Assembly (NCBI GenBank): GCA_965224815.1
Contig: CBDDAF010000003.1
Location: 1,984,001 to 2,048,000 of the forward strand
Source of the DNA: CAYPEL01 sp036479985
GTDB taxonomy: Bacteria > Pseudomonadota > Gammaproteobacteria > DSM-19610
Length of the DNA stretch: 64,000 nucleotides
Direction of reading: 5' to 3'
A program made the translations under genes and the position numbers. Shown piece by piece: positions 1-9,187 of this stretch. The first letter of the stretch is position 1. Each line of letters opens with the position of its first letter. The notes beneath the pieces are model-generated. The model saw only the letters and a list, made by a program, of their open reading frames with translations. It searched no databases and was not told the DNA's origin.

Positions 1-314
1 CGATAATAGTGACGTTTATCAGTGGTCTTTTGCTCAAGCAAGTGATCGGTATGCAACATCCGTAGAATCCAGGTCAGCGCGTAGCGAAATTTCTCGGTGA
101 ACGCTAGTTGCTTTAACAAATCATCAACGCTGGCCCATTGCTTAAGGTTCGGGCCAATGACTAACACGTTGTAAAGCTCTATAGCGCATTCGTAGCAATA
201 GCGGTTAATAGTTTCACTGCTGGCAAAGAGTGTTTGATTGACATCATCTGGTAACTGTATTTGACGCGTAAATTCGACAAGGCGTTCCGGAATGGCCTGA
301 ATTTCAAATGGCAT
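1..314 (-). CDS. Partial protein, possible methyltransferase-type dimerisation/winged-helix N-terminus
   Basis: An open frame starts at an ATG (complement of 312-314) and runs off the left edge after about 104 codons without a stop. It begins MPFEIQAIPERLVEF and is helical, with a segment (FRYALTWILRMLHTDHLLEQ) like the winged-helix region found ahead of many small-molecule methyltransferase domains. It sits head-to-head with a FabG-like gene and close to a pigment-lipid cluster that holds another such methyltransferase, which makes that reading attractive. The catalytic part is outside the window, so the function is not established. Confidence 0.55.
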   Translation of the reverse strand, partial: MPFEIQAIPERLVEFTRQIQLPDDVNQTLFASSETINRYCYECAIELYNVLVIGPNLKQWASVDDLLKQLAFTEKFRYALTWILRMLHTDHLLEQKTTDKRHYY

Positions 315-539
315 AGTGTTTAGTCACATTGGCTATTAGGGGATGGCAACAGGTATCGTAAATCAATTGAACCTCCATGCTACAAGGTATTATTTCCAGT
401 AAACGCCATGGTAATGTATTCGAATGAATTGAATCCAGTAAAAACACACCCTGCCAAACGGCTACAGTTGAGTTAGAATCAAGATTAAGGGAGCCTGATT
501 CCCTGATTTTATCTTAACCAGACAAGTTAATCTTTACCT
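315..539. other. Divergent intergenic region
   Basis: About 225 bases separate the leftward partial gene and the rightward reductase, so at least two promoters should lie here. A short dyad (AAGGGA then TCCCTGATT) is visible at about 485-510. No clear -35/-10 pair or Shine-Dalgarno sequence precedes position 540. Confidence 0.4.
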
Positions 540-1259
540 ATGAAGCGAGCGTTGATCACAGGTGGAAGTGGAGATATCGGCTCAGCAATTTGCCGAAAGC
601 TGGCTTCCCGTAACATTCACACCATCATCCATTCAAATAAATCCATCGACAGAGCCAGGCAAGTTGTTGCAGAGATCATCGCTAGTGGCGGGTCTGCAGA
701 AGTCACCTGTTTTGATGTCAGTAACGAACAACAATGTCATGAAAAAATCAGTCAATTACTGAAATCTGGCCCCATACAGATTCTCATTAACAATGCCGGT
801 ATTTACAAGGATGCCCCTATGGCAGGCATGAGCAGTGATGTCTGGAAAGAAGTCATCGATGTTTCGTTAAATGGATTCTATTTCGTAACAAAACCACTGC
901 TAATGCCAATGATATCGGAGCGGTGGGGTCGAATTGTTTCGGTAACCTCAGTTAGTGCTATCAAGGGTAACCGAGGGCAGAGCAATTACGCGGGTGCCAA
1001 AGCCGGTGTTTTTGGTGCGAGTAAATCACTTGCGCTCGAACTTGCATCTCGGAATATCACGGTTAATTGTGTCGCCCCTGGCATAATTGAGGGCAGAATT
1101 AATGATCTTGAATTTGAAAAGGATGATATTAAACGGATCGTACCCATGCAGCGCGCCGGTACAGTAGATGAAGTTGCCGCTCTGGTTGATTTTCTAACGT
1201 CCGTCGAAGCGGGTTATATTTCCGGTCAGTCCATTTCGATCGATGGGGCGATGACATAA
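540..1259 (+). CDS. SDR-family 3-oxoacyl-ACP reductase (FabG-like)
   Basis: The 239-residue protein has the full classical short-chain dehydrogenase layout: the nucleotide-binding motif TGGSGDIG near the N-terminus, NNAG at about residue 83, a catalytic serine in VSVTSVSA, and the YxxxK pair in YAGAKAG, followed by the NCVAPG segment typical of FabG. The expected reaction is NADPH-dependent reduction of a beta-ketoacyl-ACP. Its position opposite an aryl-polyene-type operon suggests it is the ketoreductase of that pathway rather than housekeeping FabG, which normally sits with fabD and acpP. Substrate is inferred from context. Confidence 0.85.
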   Translation: MKRALITGGSGDIGSAICRKLASRNIHTIIHSNKSIDRARQVVAEIIASGGSAEVTCFDVSNEQQCHEKISQLLKSGPIQILINNAGIYKDAPMAGMSSDVWKEVIDVSLNGFYFVTKPLLMPMISERWGRIVSVTSVSAIKGNRGQSNYAGAKAGVFGASKSLALELASRNITVNCVAPGIIEGRINDLEFEKDDIKRIVPMQRAGTVDEVAALVDFLTSVEAGYISGQSISIDGAMT

Positions 1260-1330
1260 GGTTATTCTATCCAGCGTTGTAAAGTAGTTGCATCGAAATA
1301 AAAAACTAAGAAGATGAGAAATAAAAGTAC

Positions 1331-1897
1331 ATGTTAGATATCAGCAATTTCAGCAATGTTGTCATATTTTTTATGCTTTCAATCCTGCTGGTACTGTTTT
1401 CATGGCGGTCACTTAAAAATTTCAGACATCATGGTTTTTATCGGTTTTTTGCTTTTGAGGGGATACTAATTGTTATCCTGATTAACGCTCCCTACTGGGT
1501 GGTTAGCTTTTCCAACCCCTTGCGAGCTATATCAGATAGTTTACTGTTGATATCGATTCTATTTGTATGGACTGGATATAGACAATTAAAAGCAATGGGT
1601 GGAAAAAGAAAAAATAATGGAAGTTCGGAAAATTTTAACTTTGAGAATACTGAAAATTTAGTCAGTGAAGGTGTTTATAAATACATCAGGCACCCTATGT
1701 ACAGTTCACTGATTTTTCTCACCTGGGGTGTATTCCTTAAACATATTACCCCCCATGGTTTAGCTGCAGCGGTTGCTACAACCCTCTTAACTTTCATGGC
1801 AGTAAAAACTGAAGAAAAGGAAAATAAGTTATTTTTTGGTGAGGCCTATAAAAGCTATATTAAAAAAACAAAAATGTTTATTCCATTTATTTATTAA
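1331..1897 (+). CDS. Isoprenylcysteine methyltransferase-family membrane protein
   Basis: A 188-residue polytopic membrane protein. Four or so hydrophobic segments are followed by the family's C-terminal signature: a GVYKYIRHPMYSS motif at about residues 113-125 and an acidic EEKENKLFFGEAYKSY stretch near the end. These belong to the ICMT/PEMT-like methyltransferases, which bind S-adenosylmethionine at the membrane interface. Bacterial members act on lipids or unknown substrates; this one may modify the neighbouring polyene lipid, which is inference. It ends 16 bases from the convergent exporter gene. Codons are AT-rich compared with its neighbours. Confidence 0.75.
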   Translation: MLDISNFSNVVIFFMLSILLVLFSWRSLKNFRHHGFYRFFAFEGILIVILINAPYWVVSFSNPLRAISDSLLLISILFVWTGYRQLKAMGGKRKNNGSSENFNFENTENLVSEGVYKYIRHPMYSSLIFLTWGVFLKHITPHGLAAAVATTLLTFMAVKTEEKENKLFFGEAYKSYIKKTKMFIPFIY

Positions 1898-1913
1898 GAG
1901 AGCTTCCTTTGCC

Positions 1914-4244
1914 CTAATTCTGTTTCCGTAAAACGAGTGGGCACAGTAAAAACCCTGCCAGTACACCTGGCGCTACTGTCCATGCCAACGCGTGTAGGGC
2001 AGGATTTTCCGCTGCGCCAAGACAGGCGAAGGCAACCGAGGTTGTCAGAGCAGAAACGGTAATCGCCTGGAATGTGAGTGAGGCGTTATTACTTTTATTT
2101 TCCATAAAAAAGATTCCATAATCCACACACACTGCAGTGGTCAGTAATAATCCGATTAAATGCAGCATGCCCATTGGTGAGCCTGACAGCCCCCAGATAC
2201 CGAGCAGGATAAGGAGTGAAAATACGGCGGGTAACAGGGCGCGTAGCGCTGATGCAAATGATTGATAACGTATAAGTAGGATAAAAAATATTGCAAGAAT
2301 TCCCAGGGCAAGCATGGACTGGGCTTTGTGGCGATAAGCCATGGAGAGTTGTTCAATGCTTTCTTTTTGACTGAAATATCGACCGTCCGGGAAATTTATC
2401 AAGGCAGCCCGGATTGCTTCTGGGTTGTGTTTGCCTAGCCAGATAGCGATGGTGGTTTTATCGGGCAACAACATAAACTGCCGTGAGATCAATTGCCATG
2501 CAGGTGAGTCTCGCACCTGATCAAGTTCAAGTATGGGCGATGAATTTATTTTAAAATGGGGGAGGGCAGTAGCGTTGAGGCCAGTGTTGGTCAGAGCGGT
2601 CTCCCAGCCCTGGTAAATATCTGTAAGTCCGGCATCCCACGCCTGCTGATTTCTGGATTGGAGTTGTTGCGATGCAAGCCATGGATAAGGTGGATAAAAG
2701 GTTTGCAGATTTCCTCGTGCCTGTAATTCTTTAAGTACCGGAAAAAGCGCTTCACTGGTTATTAGCGCCTGTTCGGTCGTGCTGCCTTCAATCAAAATAA
2801 ACCGGCCCGGTTGCAGGCTGGTCATACGAGAACGAATCGCGATGTCTTTTGCTTTTAATTTTTCAATTTCGGGAGTCATCATGTTGAGATCATTGCCCCA
2901 GTGGATTTGGGGGATGCCAATGATTGCGGTAGCGATAATAATAATAAACACGCTATAGCGCAGCCCATTGTATGTGGCTATTTTGAGTAAGCCTTTAAAA
3001 TTAATGGCTGGGGTGATGGTAACGTTGAACAGTTCCATCAGGCCGGGTAAAAAAAATCTTGAAAGTATCAGTGCAGTGATGATTCCAGTGCCCGTAAACA
3101 CGGCGACTTGTTGCAGACCTGGAAATCCACTAATGCTCAGGGCGATGTAGCCGATTATGGTAGTGAGGCCGCCAGTCAACAAGGTTGGCCAAATTTGCCG
3201 AACTGCTTGTTTTCTTTGTTTGCCTGTTTTGTTACCAGCGTGAACCATGCTGTGAATAAAATAATCAATGCATACACCGACCAGTGTGGTACCCAGTGCC
3301 AGCGTGAGTCCGTGAATGTGATCAAAAATCAATTGTGTGACGAGGACGGCTACTGCAACGGTGGCCGTTAGCACCATTGCCGTACAGAGTAACGCGCGCC
3401 AGGATCGGAAAACTAAAAGTGACAGCAGTACCACGGCGGTCATTGACAGTGTGCTGATACGGCTAATGTCTTTTACGGACTGGTTGCGTATTTTAACAGC
3501 GTATACCGGTACCCCGGTGTAGTCGATTGAGAAGGTTTGATTAAAATCAGCATTCACCTGGAGAAAGATGCGCTGCAGATCTTTCTGAATAGCTATCTGT
3601 GCATTTGCATTTAATCCGGAGTTTTCTGTTTCAAGAAAAAAAGATGTGTAACCGGCCGCGTTGTTAGGGCGATTGAATTGGTCGTCAATTTTCTTGAACC
3701 AGTTGAGAGTCAGCAGCATAGGATCGTGCTCAAGGATGGATTTGGTGAGCATCGGATCGGGGCCAAGTAGAGCTTTTTTTACAGTGCCTGCCTGGATTGC
3801 CAGACCTTCAGGGCTGAAAAGCAATGGGAATTCCTTTTCGGGAGCAAGTGAAAACAGGTGGATTTGCTGTCCCTGGTAGCTGTCGAGCAAACGCACCATG
3901 TCATCATCATTGAATTGCGTGCGCCAGACTCGCTGAACACCCTCCACCTTTCCCAGTAGACGAATCAGTTTGTTAGTAAAGTCAGCGGCAGTTGTGTCTG
4001 CTATATCAGTGTGGTTGATGCTGATCAGGTAGCGCCGGGAAAATTCTTCTGACTGGATCTGTCCGGCCAGGAAACCGCTTTCAGTACTGTCTCCAGGGTA
4101 AAAGAAATCGCCGATGTTAGTACGAAGTTCAGTTGTCCAGAGCGCCAGCCCGACGAGGCAAGCCGTAAAAATAATAAACCAGATCGCTTCAGGTGATTTT
4201 TGAATGCCATCCACTTGGCTAGTTGTCAAAATCATTTTCCTCAT
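1914..4244 (-). CDS. MMPL-family RND-type exporter of the aryl-polyene/xanthomonadin type
   Basis: The 776-residue protein has the duplicated MMPL layout: an N-terminal membrane helix (about 18-40), a large periplasmic domain, a bundle of helices near 270-430, a second periplasmic domain, and a second bundle at about 640-770. It is the last gene of a leftward operon and overlaps the preceding LolA-like gene by about 26 bases. In aryl-polyene and xanthomonadin clusters such proteins are thought to carry the polyene lipid across the envelope. A second start (MILTTSQ) three codons in is possible. Confidence 0.85.
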   Translation of the reverse strand: MRKMILTTSQVDGIQKSPEAIWFIIFTACLVGLALWTTELRTNIGDFFYPGDSTESGFLAGQIQSEEFSRRYLISINHTDIADTTAADFTNKLIRLLGKVEGVQRVWRTQFNDDDMVRLLDSYQGQQIHLFSLAPEKEFPLLFSPEGLAIQAGTVKKALLGPDPMLTKSILEHDPMLLTLNWFKKIDDQFNRPNNAAGYTSFFLETENSGLNANAQIAIQKDLQRIFLQVNADFNQTFSIDYTGVPVYAVKIRNQSVKDISRISTLSMTAVVLLSLLVFRSWRALLCTAMVLTATVAVAVLVTQLIFDHIHGLTLALGTTLVGVCIDYFIHSMVHAGNKTGKQRKQAVRQIWPTLLTGGLTTIIGYIALSISGFPGLQQVAVFTGTGIITALILSRFFLPGLMELFNVTITPAINFKGLLKIATYNGLRYSVFIIIIATAIIGIPQIHWGNDLNMMTPEIEKLKAKDIAIRSRMTSLQPGRFILIEGSTTEQALITSEALFPVLKELQARGNLQTFYPPYPWLASQQLQSRNQQAWDAGLTDIYQGWETALTNTGLNATALPHFKINSSPILELDQVRDSPAWQLISRQFMLLPDKTTIAIWLGKHNPEAIRAALINFPDGRYFSQKESIEQLSMAYRHKAQSMLALGILAIFFILLIRYQSFASALRALLPAVFSLLILLGIWGLSGSPMGMLHLIGLLLTTAVCVDYGIFFMENKSNNASLTFQAITVSALTTSVAFACLGAAENPALHALAWTVAPGVLAGFLLCPLVLRKQN

Positions 4245-4869
4245 TTATTTTATCAAGCGTCTTTTGCAAACGGTGAATGGCATCATGACCATGGGCAATC
4301 AGGGAAAGCCGCCATTCTGTTTCGTCTCCATCCGTATATTCCAGTTTGAGTAAGTCTGGCCCTTTGCCTTGTGAACCTGACAACGTCATGGATTTGATTT
4401 TGTTTTTATTAGTCTGGCTGGGCCTTAGTGCCAGTATCCAGCGTTCCTGTTTCAGGTTAAAGGAGGTATTATATTGTTCATCCAGACTACCCTGCTGCTT
4501 ACTGCGATAAAGCAGTTGTAAAAAGGGAGCCATGCCAGGTACAGAAAAGGGTTGTTTTAAACGTATGGTGCGTCTGACATCACGCTCACGATCGAAGTAT
4601 TCCAGCTTTTTTTCAGTGATTGTTGTGAGTATCGAGGTAGGTTCATGCTGAACCATGACCAATCCATCAGGTGTGATAAACATGTCACCGTTGGCGGTCC
4701 AGGGGCGAGTTAGTAAAGCCAGATAGCGGGTTTCCTGATACTGAAAATGCTGGCTCTCTTTGAACTTTATGCGTTCAAGTATAGACACGAAAGTGTCTTC
4801 GGTGCTCGCCAGGACGGGTGTAAGTATGGCCATCGAGACCGAAAAAAGAATGCTAAGCCTGAATGACAT
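4219..4869 (-). CDS. LolA-like outer-membrane lipid carrier
   Basis: About 216 residues from the chosen ATG, which gives a clean signal peptide (MSFRLSILFSVSMAILTPVLAS). A start 13 codons upstream would bury that signal and lengthen the overlap with the thioesterase gene. The mature part shows the LolA-fold pattern, with a conserved early segment (FQYQETRYLALLTRPW) and a YFDRERDVRRTIRL strand. Proteins of this kind recur beside MMPL exporters in aryl-polyene clusters, where they probably shuttle the lipid through the periplasm. It is divergent from housekeeping LolA, which is not expected here. Confidence 0.8.
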   Translation of the reverse strand: MSFRLSILFSVSMAILTPVLASTEDTFVSILERIKFKESQHFQYQETRYLALLTRPWTANGDMFITPDGLVMVQHEPTSILTTITEKKLEYFDRERDVRRTIRLKQPFSVPGMAPFLQLLYRSKQQGSLDEQYNTSFNLKQERWILALRPSQTNKNKIKSMTLSGSQGKGPDLLKLEYTDGDETEWRLSLIAHGHDAIHRLQKTLDKINEENDFDN

Positions 4870-5248
4870 GTTTAATCGACTGCGGAACCTGTTTGAGTAA
4901 ATTTCCATCCAGGTTACAGACCGCTTGCTTGGTGTGACCGTAGGCCAGACGTTGATCCTTTTCCTGACAACTTATTTTATAGTGGATCAGAAGGTAGTAT
5001 TCCCATTCACTGAAGTTGGCAGAAATATTTATTTTCTGCCCATATTTGAGTGATGCCGTATAACGGCAATGCGACTCGATAACTGGAAAGGTATGACCCA
5101 GTTTGCTCATATCTACAATATCAAAATTGACTGAGCGGTACAGCGCAGTACGCGCGAGTTCAAAATATTTGTAATAGTGCCCGTGCCAGACAATATTCAG
5201 GCTGTCCACATCATGGAAAGGAATTTCGTGAGTAATAATGACACTCAT
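4853..5248 (-). CDS. YbgC/FadM-like acyl thioesterase (4HBT hotdog)
   Basis: A 131-residue single hotdog domain. The active-site signature is seen near the N-terminus: the aspartate in HDVDSLNIVWHGHYYKYFE, followed by the LAR segment of the long helix. The expected reaction is hydrolysis of an acyl-CoA or acyl-ACP thioester. Its start codon overlaps the stop of the upstream acyltransferase in ATGA, indicating translational coupling. In polyene clusters this enzyme probably releases or edits the acyl chain; the precise substrate is unknown. Confidence 0.85.
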   Translation of the reverse strand: MSVIITHEIPFHDVDSLNIVWHGHYYKYFELARTALYRSVNFDIVDMSKLGHTFPVIESHCRYTASLKYGQKINISANFSEWEYYLLIHYKISCQEKDQRLAYGHTKQAVCNLDGNLLKQVPQSIKHVIQA

Positions 5249-6147
5249 GGTTTTGTATCAGTGGGTGAGTTCCAGAATTCGTAAAAATTAAACCAGTTGT
5301 ATGGATATTGTCGGGCTTTTTCAGCGAGCAGGTCAGCATATTTCTGGGCATACACTTGAGCCATTTCCTCGCGGCGCCCGCGCGTCAATTCAATCCGGTC
5401 TGCCAGTTTTATCGCATAAGTATCGTACTGAAAATGATTGACCCGCAAACCAAAAAAACATAGTACTGGGCAGTGCAGGATCGAGGCCAATAAATAAGGA
5501 CCTGCTGGCAGCATGGCTGGTTTGTTCAGGAAATCCACTGGCAGTTGTTTATCACCAATACCAGTGCGGTCGCCGAGTATGGCCAGCACTCCGCCTTTAT
5601 CTATCACGTCGCGCATTTTGAAAATGGCATTAGGGTGCATCGGGTCAATAAATTTTGGTGCCATCGCTGGGTTGATGGCATCCAGTGCCCGGCGGAATTT
5701 TATCGACACGGCAAAATGGGCGACAATATGCACATCCAGACCTATTCGATCACTGGCGAGCAGTTTGCTAGCCTCAAAGTTACCGAGATGTGACCCTAAT
5801 AGTATGAAGCCTTTTCCTTTCTGAAGTTCTGTCTGCAAGTTTTCCCGGCCGTGTGAGCGCACCTCAAATCTGTCTGCGTCACCCAGCGTGATGGAGACTC
5901 GATCAGCCAGTGAATATGAAAAACACAGCAGTTGTCGATAATAATCTGTATAGCGATAGCTGCCTTTTGCTTGAGTAAAAAATTGTTGACTGGCGCGTCG
6001 TGTTGACCAGCCAGTCAGAAAAAAATAGCCAGCGATTGGATAAATGAGCAGATTGACCAGCCAGCGGAAGCGTTGCTGATTTAACCAGATCATAAATCTG
6101 AGTAGGTGGGAGGAGCCGCGCTCTTTGCGTGTCAGCCACTCGCTCAT
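5245..6147 (-). CDS. LpxL/HtrB-like lysophospholipid acyltransferase
   Basis: The 300-residue protein has an N-terminal amphipathic or membrane region, an HLGNFE acyltransferase box (the HX4D/E-type catalytic motif of the LpxL family) and a downstream GDRTG motif. LpxL-type enzymes move acyl chains from ACP onto lipid acceptors at the inner membrane. Divergent copies are a regular part of aryl-polyene clusters, where they probably attach the polyene to its lipid head. The gene is coupled by ATGA overlaps to both neighbours. Confidence 0.87.
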   Translation of the reverse strand: MSEWLTRKERGSSHLLRFMIWLNQQRFRWLVNLLIYPIAGYFFLTGWSTRRASQQFFTQAKGSYRYTDYYRQLLCFSYSLADRVSITLGDADRFEVRSHGRENLQTELQKGKGFILLGSHLGNFEASKLLASDRIGLDVHIVAHFAVSIKFRRALDAINPAMAPKFIDPMHPNAIFKMRDVIDKGGVLAILGDRTGIGDKQLPVDFLNKPAMLPAGPYLLASILHCPVLCFFGLRVNHFQYDTYAIKLADRIELTRGRREEMAQVYAQKYADLLAEKARQYPYNWFNFYEFWNSPTDTKP

Positions 6148-6887
6148 TGGGGGGTTGTTATTATCTTGCGTAGCAACAATCGAAAAGGTGATTGTAGTAG
6201 AAGTTTTGTGTGGATCAAGACATTAAGAATATTATCGCGCACCATGCGGAAATGTGAAATGCCACCTTCTTCGGCAGACAGGTAACGTACTTTTGTAGGT
6301 AGTGTTCTAATTGGTATACCCTTCCAATGTGCATGTATCAAAACTTCAGGGTCGTAACTCATCCGCTGGCTAAGTTTTCCGAGCTTACAGATTTCAGTCA
6401 CCGGATAAATTCGGTAGCCGCACATGGCATCTGGCATCTGCAGGGTGCCAGATTCCAGCGCGACCATGGCTTTCGTCAACTTGCGGCCGTGTTTACGGAT
6501 AGCAGGAATGTCTTCTCCATAGACGGGGTCACCAAGAATGAAACTGCCAGGTGATTCAGAGGCTAATTCCAGAAATCGAGGGATATCCTCGATATCGTGT
6601 TGTCCATCTGCATCGATTTGCAGCGCGTGTGTGAAATTTCTGTATCGCGCCATTTCTAGACCTAGTTGAATTGCCGCACCTTTGCCTGTGTTGACAGGCT
6701 GATGGAAAATATAAATGTCTTCTGGGGATTTTTCACAAAGGGCATCGACAATTGTCTCTGTGCCATCATCACTGCCGTCATCAACAATAATAATCTGATT
6801 TATATATTGTTGGACATGTGACACCACTTTTTCGAGTGTCATATGATTATTATAAACAGGTATCAGTGCGCAGACTTTATTAGACAC
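6144..6887 (-). CDS. Family 2 glycosyltransferase
   Basis: The 247-residue cytoplasmic protein begins with a GT-A fold: ALIPVYNN, then IIVDDGSDDGT, and a DADGQHD metal-binding motif at about residue 92. These are hallmarks of family 2 enzymes of the dolichyl-phosphate-mannose-synthase type. The gene lies between the dehydratase and acyltransferase genes with short overlaps on both sides. By context it probably adds a sugar to the polyene lipid; the sugar donor cannot be read from sequence. Confidence 0.87.
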   Translation of the reverse strand: MSNKVCALIPVYNNHMTLEKVVSHVQQYINQIIIVDDGSDDGTETIVDALCEKSPEDIYIFHQPVNTGKGAAIQLGLEMARYRNFTHALQIDADGQHDIEDIPRFLELASESPGSFILGDPVYGEDIPAIRKHGRKLTKAMVALESGTLQMPDAMCGYRIYPVTEICKLGKLSQRMSYDPEVLIHAHWKGIPIRTLPTKVRYLSAEEGGISHFRMVRDNILNVLIHTKLLLQSPFRLLLRKIITTPQ

Positions 6888-7248
6888 TAGTGTTTCCAGG
6901 TAACAGAACTATTCCCTTGGTAAAAACCTGATTATCTTTTTCTATTCTAAAGTTAATTTTATCAGTGCCAGATTGTGTTAATAGAATTTGCACGCGCTGC
7001 CCGGGTTGTATCAAGTCGAAAAATTTGCAGGACTGTACTGAAGAAATATGACAGCCCCATCTGCTATTTTTAATGAGTTCCTCAACCATCAATAACTGTG
7101 CAATGGCCGGCATGATGGACATACTGTCAAAATGGCCTTTAAAAAAGGCGGCATCTGGATTAATCATACAGCTCGCTGTTATTTCTTGCCCATTATTAGA
7201 TGTGCCTAACGTGTCAAATTTAAACACGTTGAGGTTTGCCATTGCCAA
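6880..7248 (-). CDS. ApeI-like 3-hydroxyacyl-ACP dehydratase
   Basis: A 122-residue hotdog protein with a FabZ-like active-site segment (FFKGHFDSMSIMPAIAQL, about residues 35-52). The histidine of GHF and the MP pair match the FabZ/ApeI family. The expected reaction is dehydration of 3-hydroxyacyl-ACP to the trans-enoyl form, which builds the conjugated polyene. It overlaps the end of the ligase gene by 29 bases and the start of the glycosyltransferase by 8. An alternative start lies two codons in. Confidence 0.82.
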   Translation of the reverse strand: MAMANLNVFKFDTLGTSNNGQEITASCMINPDAAFFKGHFDSMSIMPAIAQLLMVEELIKNSRWGCHISSVQSCKFFDLIQPGQRVQILLTQSGTDKINFRIEKDNQVFTKGIVLLPGNTSV

Positions 7249-8566
7249 ACAGTTTTTTTATTGCGGTAAGCGGGAGTTTGCCGTTCGCTGTGTGTGGTAA
7301 CTTATCAACAATCACAATCCTTCTTGGTATTTCAATACTTTCCAGTTTACCGCGTAAATCTGCCTGCAATTGGCGGGCAGATAATGGGTGTTCTTGCTTG
7401 CCAATTACGGCAGCCCAGATCGCGCTGTCCCGGACATAACCTTTTTCAGGTACAGCGATGACGGCAGCCTCCATAACACCGGGGCATGATAAAAGCCCGT
7501 TTTCTATTTTGGTTAATGAGATGCGTTTACCGGCGATTTTAACAATCGAATCGGACCTGCCAAGTAGTTGAAAGGAGGTTGCGTTTTCCAATACCACTTT
7601 ATCCGCCGTCAGGTAGCCGTTTTTCCATGCATGACTGACAAAGGGGGAACATACTTTGAGTATTCCCGTTTCCGCTGCGAGGTGGACGTTCGGAAAGGCT
7701 TTCCATGCAGAAACAGAAACTTGCTCACGGTAGCCTATAACGCCGGTCTCGGTAGAGCCATAAATTTCGAGTATTTCAGAGCCAAATCGTTGCTTCCATT
7801 TAGTTGCAAGTTCAGCAGGTAGTGGTGCGGCAGCTGAAATACAGGTTATCTGCGATAAATCTGCATGATCCTGTAAGAGAGCTTTGTATTGTGTGGGAAC
7901 GCTGATTAAGGTTAGGCTCGCCGAATTCTTCAAGATTCGTGTGATATCGCCGGGGAAAAGTGGAATGTCATCGATCCAGGGGGTATGCAGAATCCAGGGC
8001 AGTAATACTGTGAAGGTGAGTCCGTATAAATGAGTGGGCGGTACGCTACCCGTTATCGGGCCATTGGGCCAGTCGAACTGGTCGCGCAGGGCGATAACTT
8101 CATCAAAAAGATTGGCGATGGATTTAACGATTACTTTTGGTTTGCCTGTGGAGCCTGATGTAAATAGCTCAAGGGCATTGTCAAAGTTTTCCAGTGAAAT
8201 CGGCCAATCACCATGAACGGTTTTGGATTTTCCATCTAACAGTGAAGCACTCCAGGTTGAGTCAAATTCGTAGGCGAGACTGCCCTGGGAGCGTATTACA
8301 TCCAGTGTCTCATCTAGCGTATTAGGTGGCAGGATAACGGTTTTTCCAGCTAGCCATGAGGCTAGCAAGGCAACACTGAATGCATAGCGGCCATGGCAGT
8401 TAATCAGAATTTTACCGTTACCTTCTGGCAGGCGATCGCGATTTTTCAGAACGTCATTACGGAATTGTCCAAGCGATATGGCTGTACCGTTAGTAAGTGC
8501 CAGTGGGTAATATTCAGACGACGAAAAATGCAGGTCGTAACTAAGTTGTGTTTCACTGGCCCTCAT
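7220..8566 (-). CDS. Acyl/aryl-AMP ligase (AMP-binding superfamily)
   Basis: About 448 residues from the chosen ATG, which has a GGGG-type ribosome site 11 bases upstream; starts at 8596 and 8605 are also open but lack one. The adenylation core shows the P-loop-like ELFTSGSTGKPKV motif, the EIYGSTETG motif, the LLGRSD hinge, and the C-terminal lysine in HTANGKLP. In aryl-polyene clusters this enzyme activates the aromatic starter acid and loads it on the carrier protein. It overlaps the upstream membrane-protein gene by a few bases. Confidence 0.86.
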   Translation of the reverse strand: MRASETQLSYDLHFSSSEYYPLALTNGTAISLGQFRNDVLKNRDRLPEGNGKILINCHGRYAFSVALLASWLAGKTVILPPNTLDETLDVIRSQGSLAYEFDSTWSASLLDGKSKTVHGDWPISLENFDNALELFTSGSTGKPKVIVKSIANLFDEVIALRDQFDWPNGPITGSVPPTHLYGLTFTVLLPWILHTPWIDDIPLFPGDITRILKNSASLTLISVPTQYKALLQDHADLSQITCISAAAPLPAELATKWKQRFGSEILEIYGSTETGVIGYREQVSVSAWKAFPNVHLAAETGILKVCSPFVSHAWKNGYLTADKVVLENATSFQLLGRSDSIVKIAGKRISLTKIENGLLSCPGVMEAAVIAVPEKGYVRDSAIWAAVIGKQEHPLSARQLQADLRGKLESIEIPRRIVIVDKLPHTANGKLPLTAIKKLFGNGKPQRV

Positions 8567-9179
8567 GTGATTTATGTCCCCAGATTTTATGGCCATTTTT
8601 AACAATATTCTGAATTGTTTGGGATAAGGGGGGGATATCTAGATCCGGAAACCGAATTCGCCGCCAGATATATTCCCCCAACATCAGAGCCGCAATCAAA
8701 AAATAAACAATCAGGCCATTATAGAGTACCCATAGTGTATTGTTGCCCCAAAATGCCAGCCATAGGCAACCGGCGATATTCATGGCAAAGAATCCACTCC
8801 AGAGAATGGTCAATTGCCGACAATAAACTTCTATTTCGGGCGGCAATTCAGGAAAATCCAGGCGCGCGAACTGCTCGATAAGTGGTTTGCTTTTCAGGCT
8901 TTGAGAAAAAATGTAGAACAGTCCGATATGTATCAGTAGCGGTGATAGTTTCGGGATGGCATTAATGCCAAATAAAAGGGTGGCGAGTAGCATCAAGGCT
9001 AACAATCCGGTAAGCCACCAGAGCCAGTTATCACGGTGACGTATTTTCCACATTATTAGACCAAAAACGAGTGCTGCTCCTAGCCAGGCGGCACCATGAG
9101 TGATTAAAAAATAGATAATTAATGGATAGCCTGCAACTAAAAGGACGGCCTGAGCCCCTTTAATGACAGTTAATAGCAT
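8553..9179 (-). CDS. COG4648-type membrane protein of polyene clusters
   Basis: A 208-residue membrane protein with about six hydrophobic segments (for example LLTVIKGAQAVLLVAGYP and LLIHIGLFYIFSQSL). No catalytic motif is visible. Proteins with this profile recur between the carrier protein and the acyl-AMP ligase in aryl-polyene operons, and are conserved but uncharacterised. It starts 8 bases after the carrier-protein gene ends and overlaps the ligase start, so it is part of the operon. Confidence 0.75.
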   Translation of the reverse strand: MLLTVIKGAQAVLLVAGYPLIIYFLITHGAAWLGAALVFGLIMWKIRHRDNWLWWLTGLLALMLLATLLFGINAIPKLSPLLIHIGLFYIFSQSLKSKPLIEQFARLDFPELPPEIEVYCRQLTILWSGFFAMNIAGCLWLAFWGNNTLWVLYNGLIVYFLIAALMLGEYIWRRIRFPDLDIPPLSQTIQNIVKNGHKIWGHKSHEGQ

Positions 9180-9187
9180 CGAGGTGT

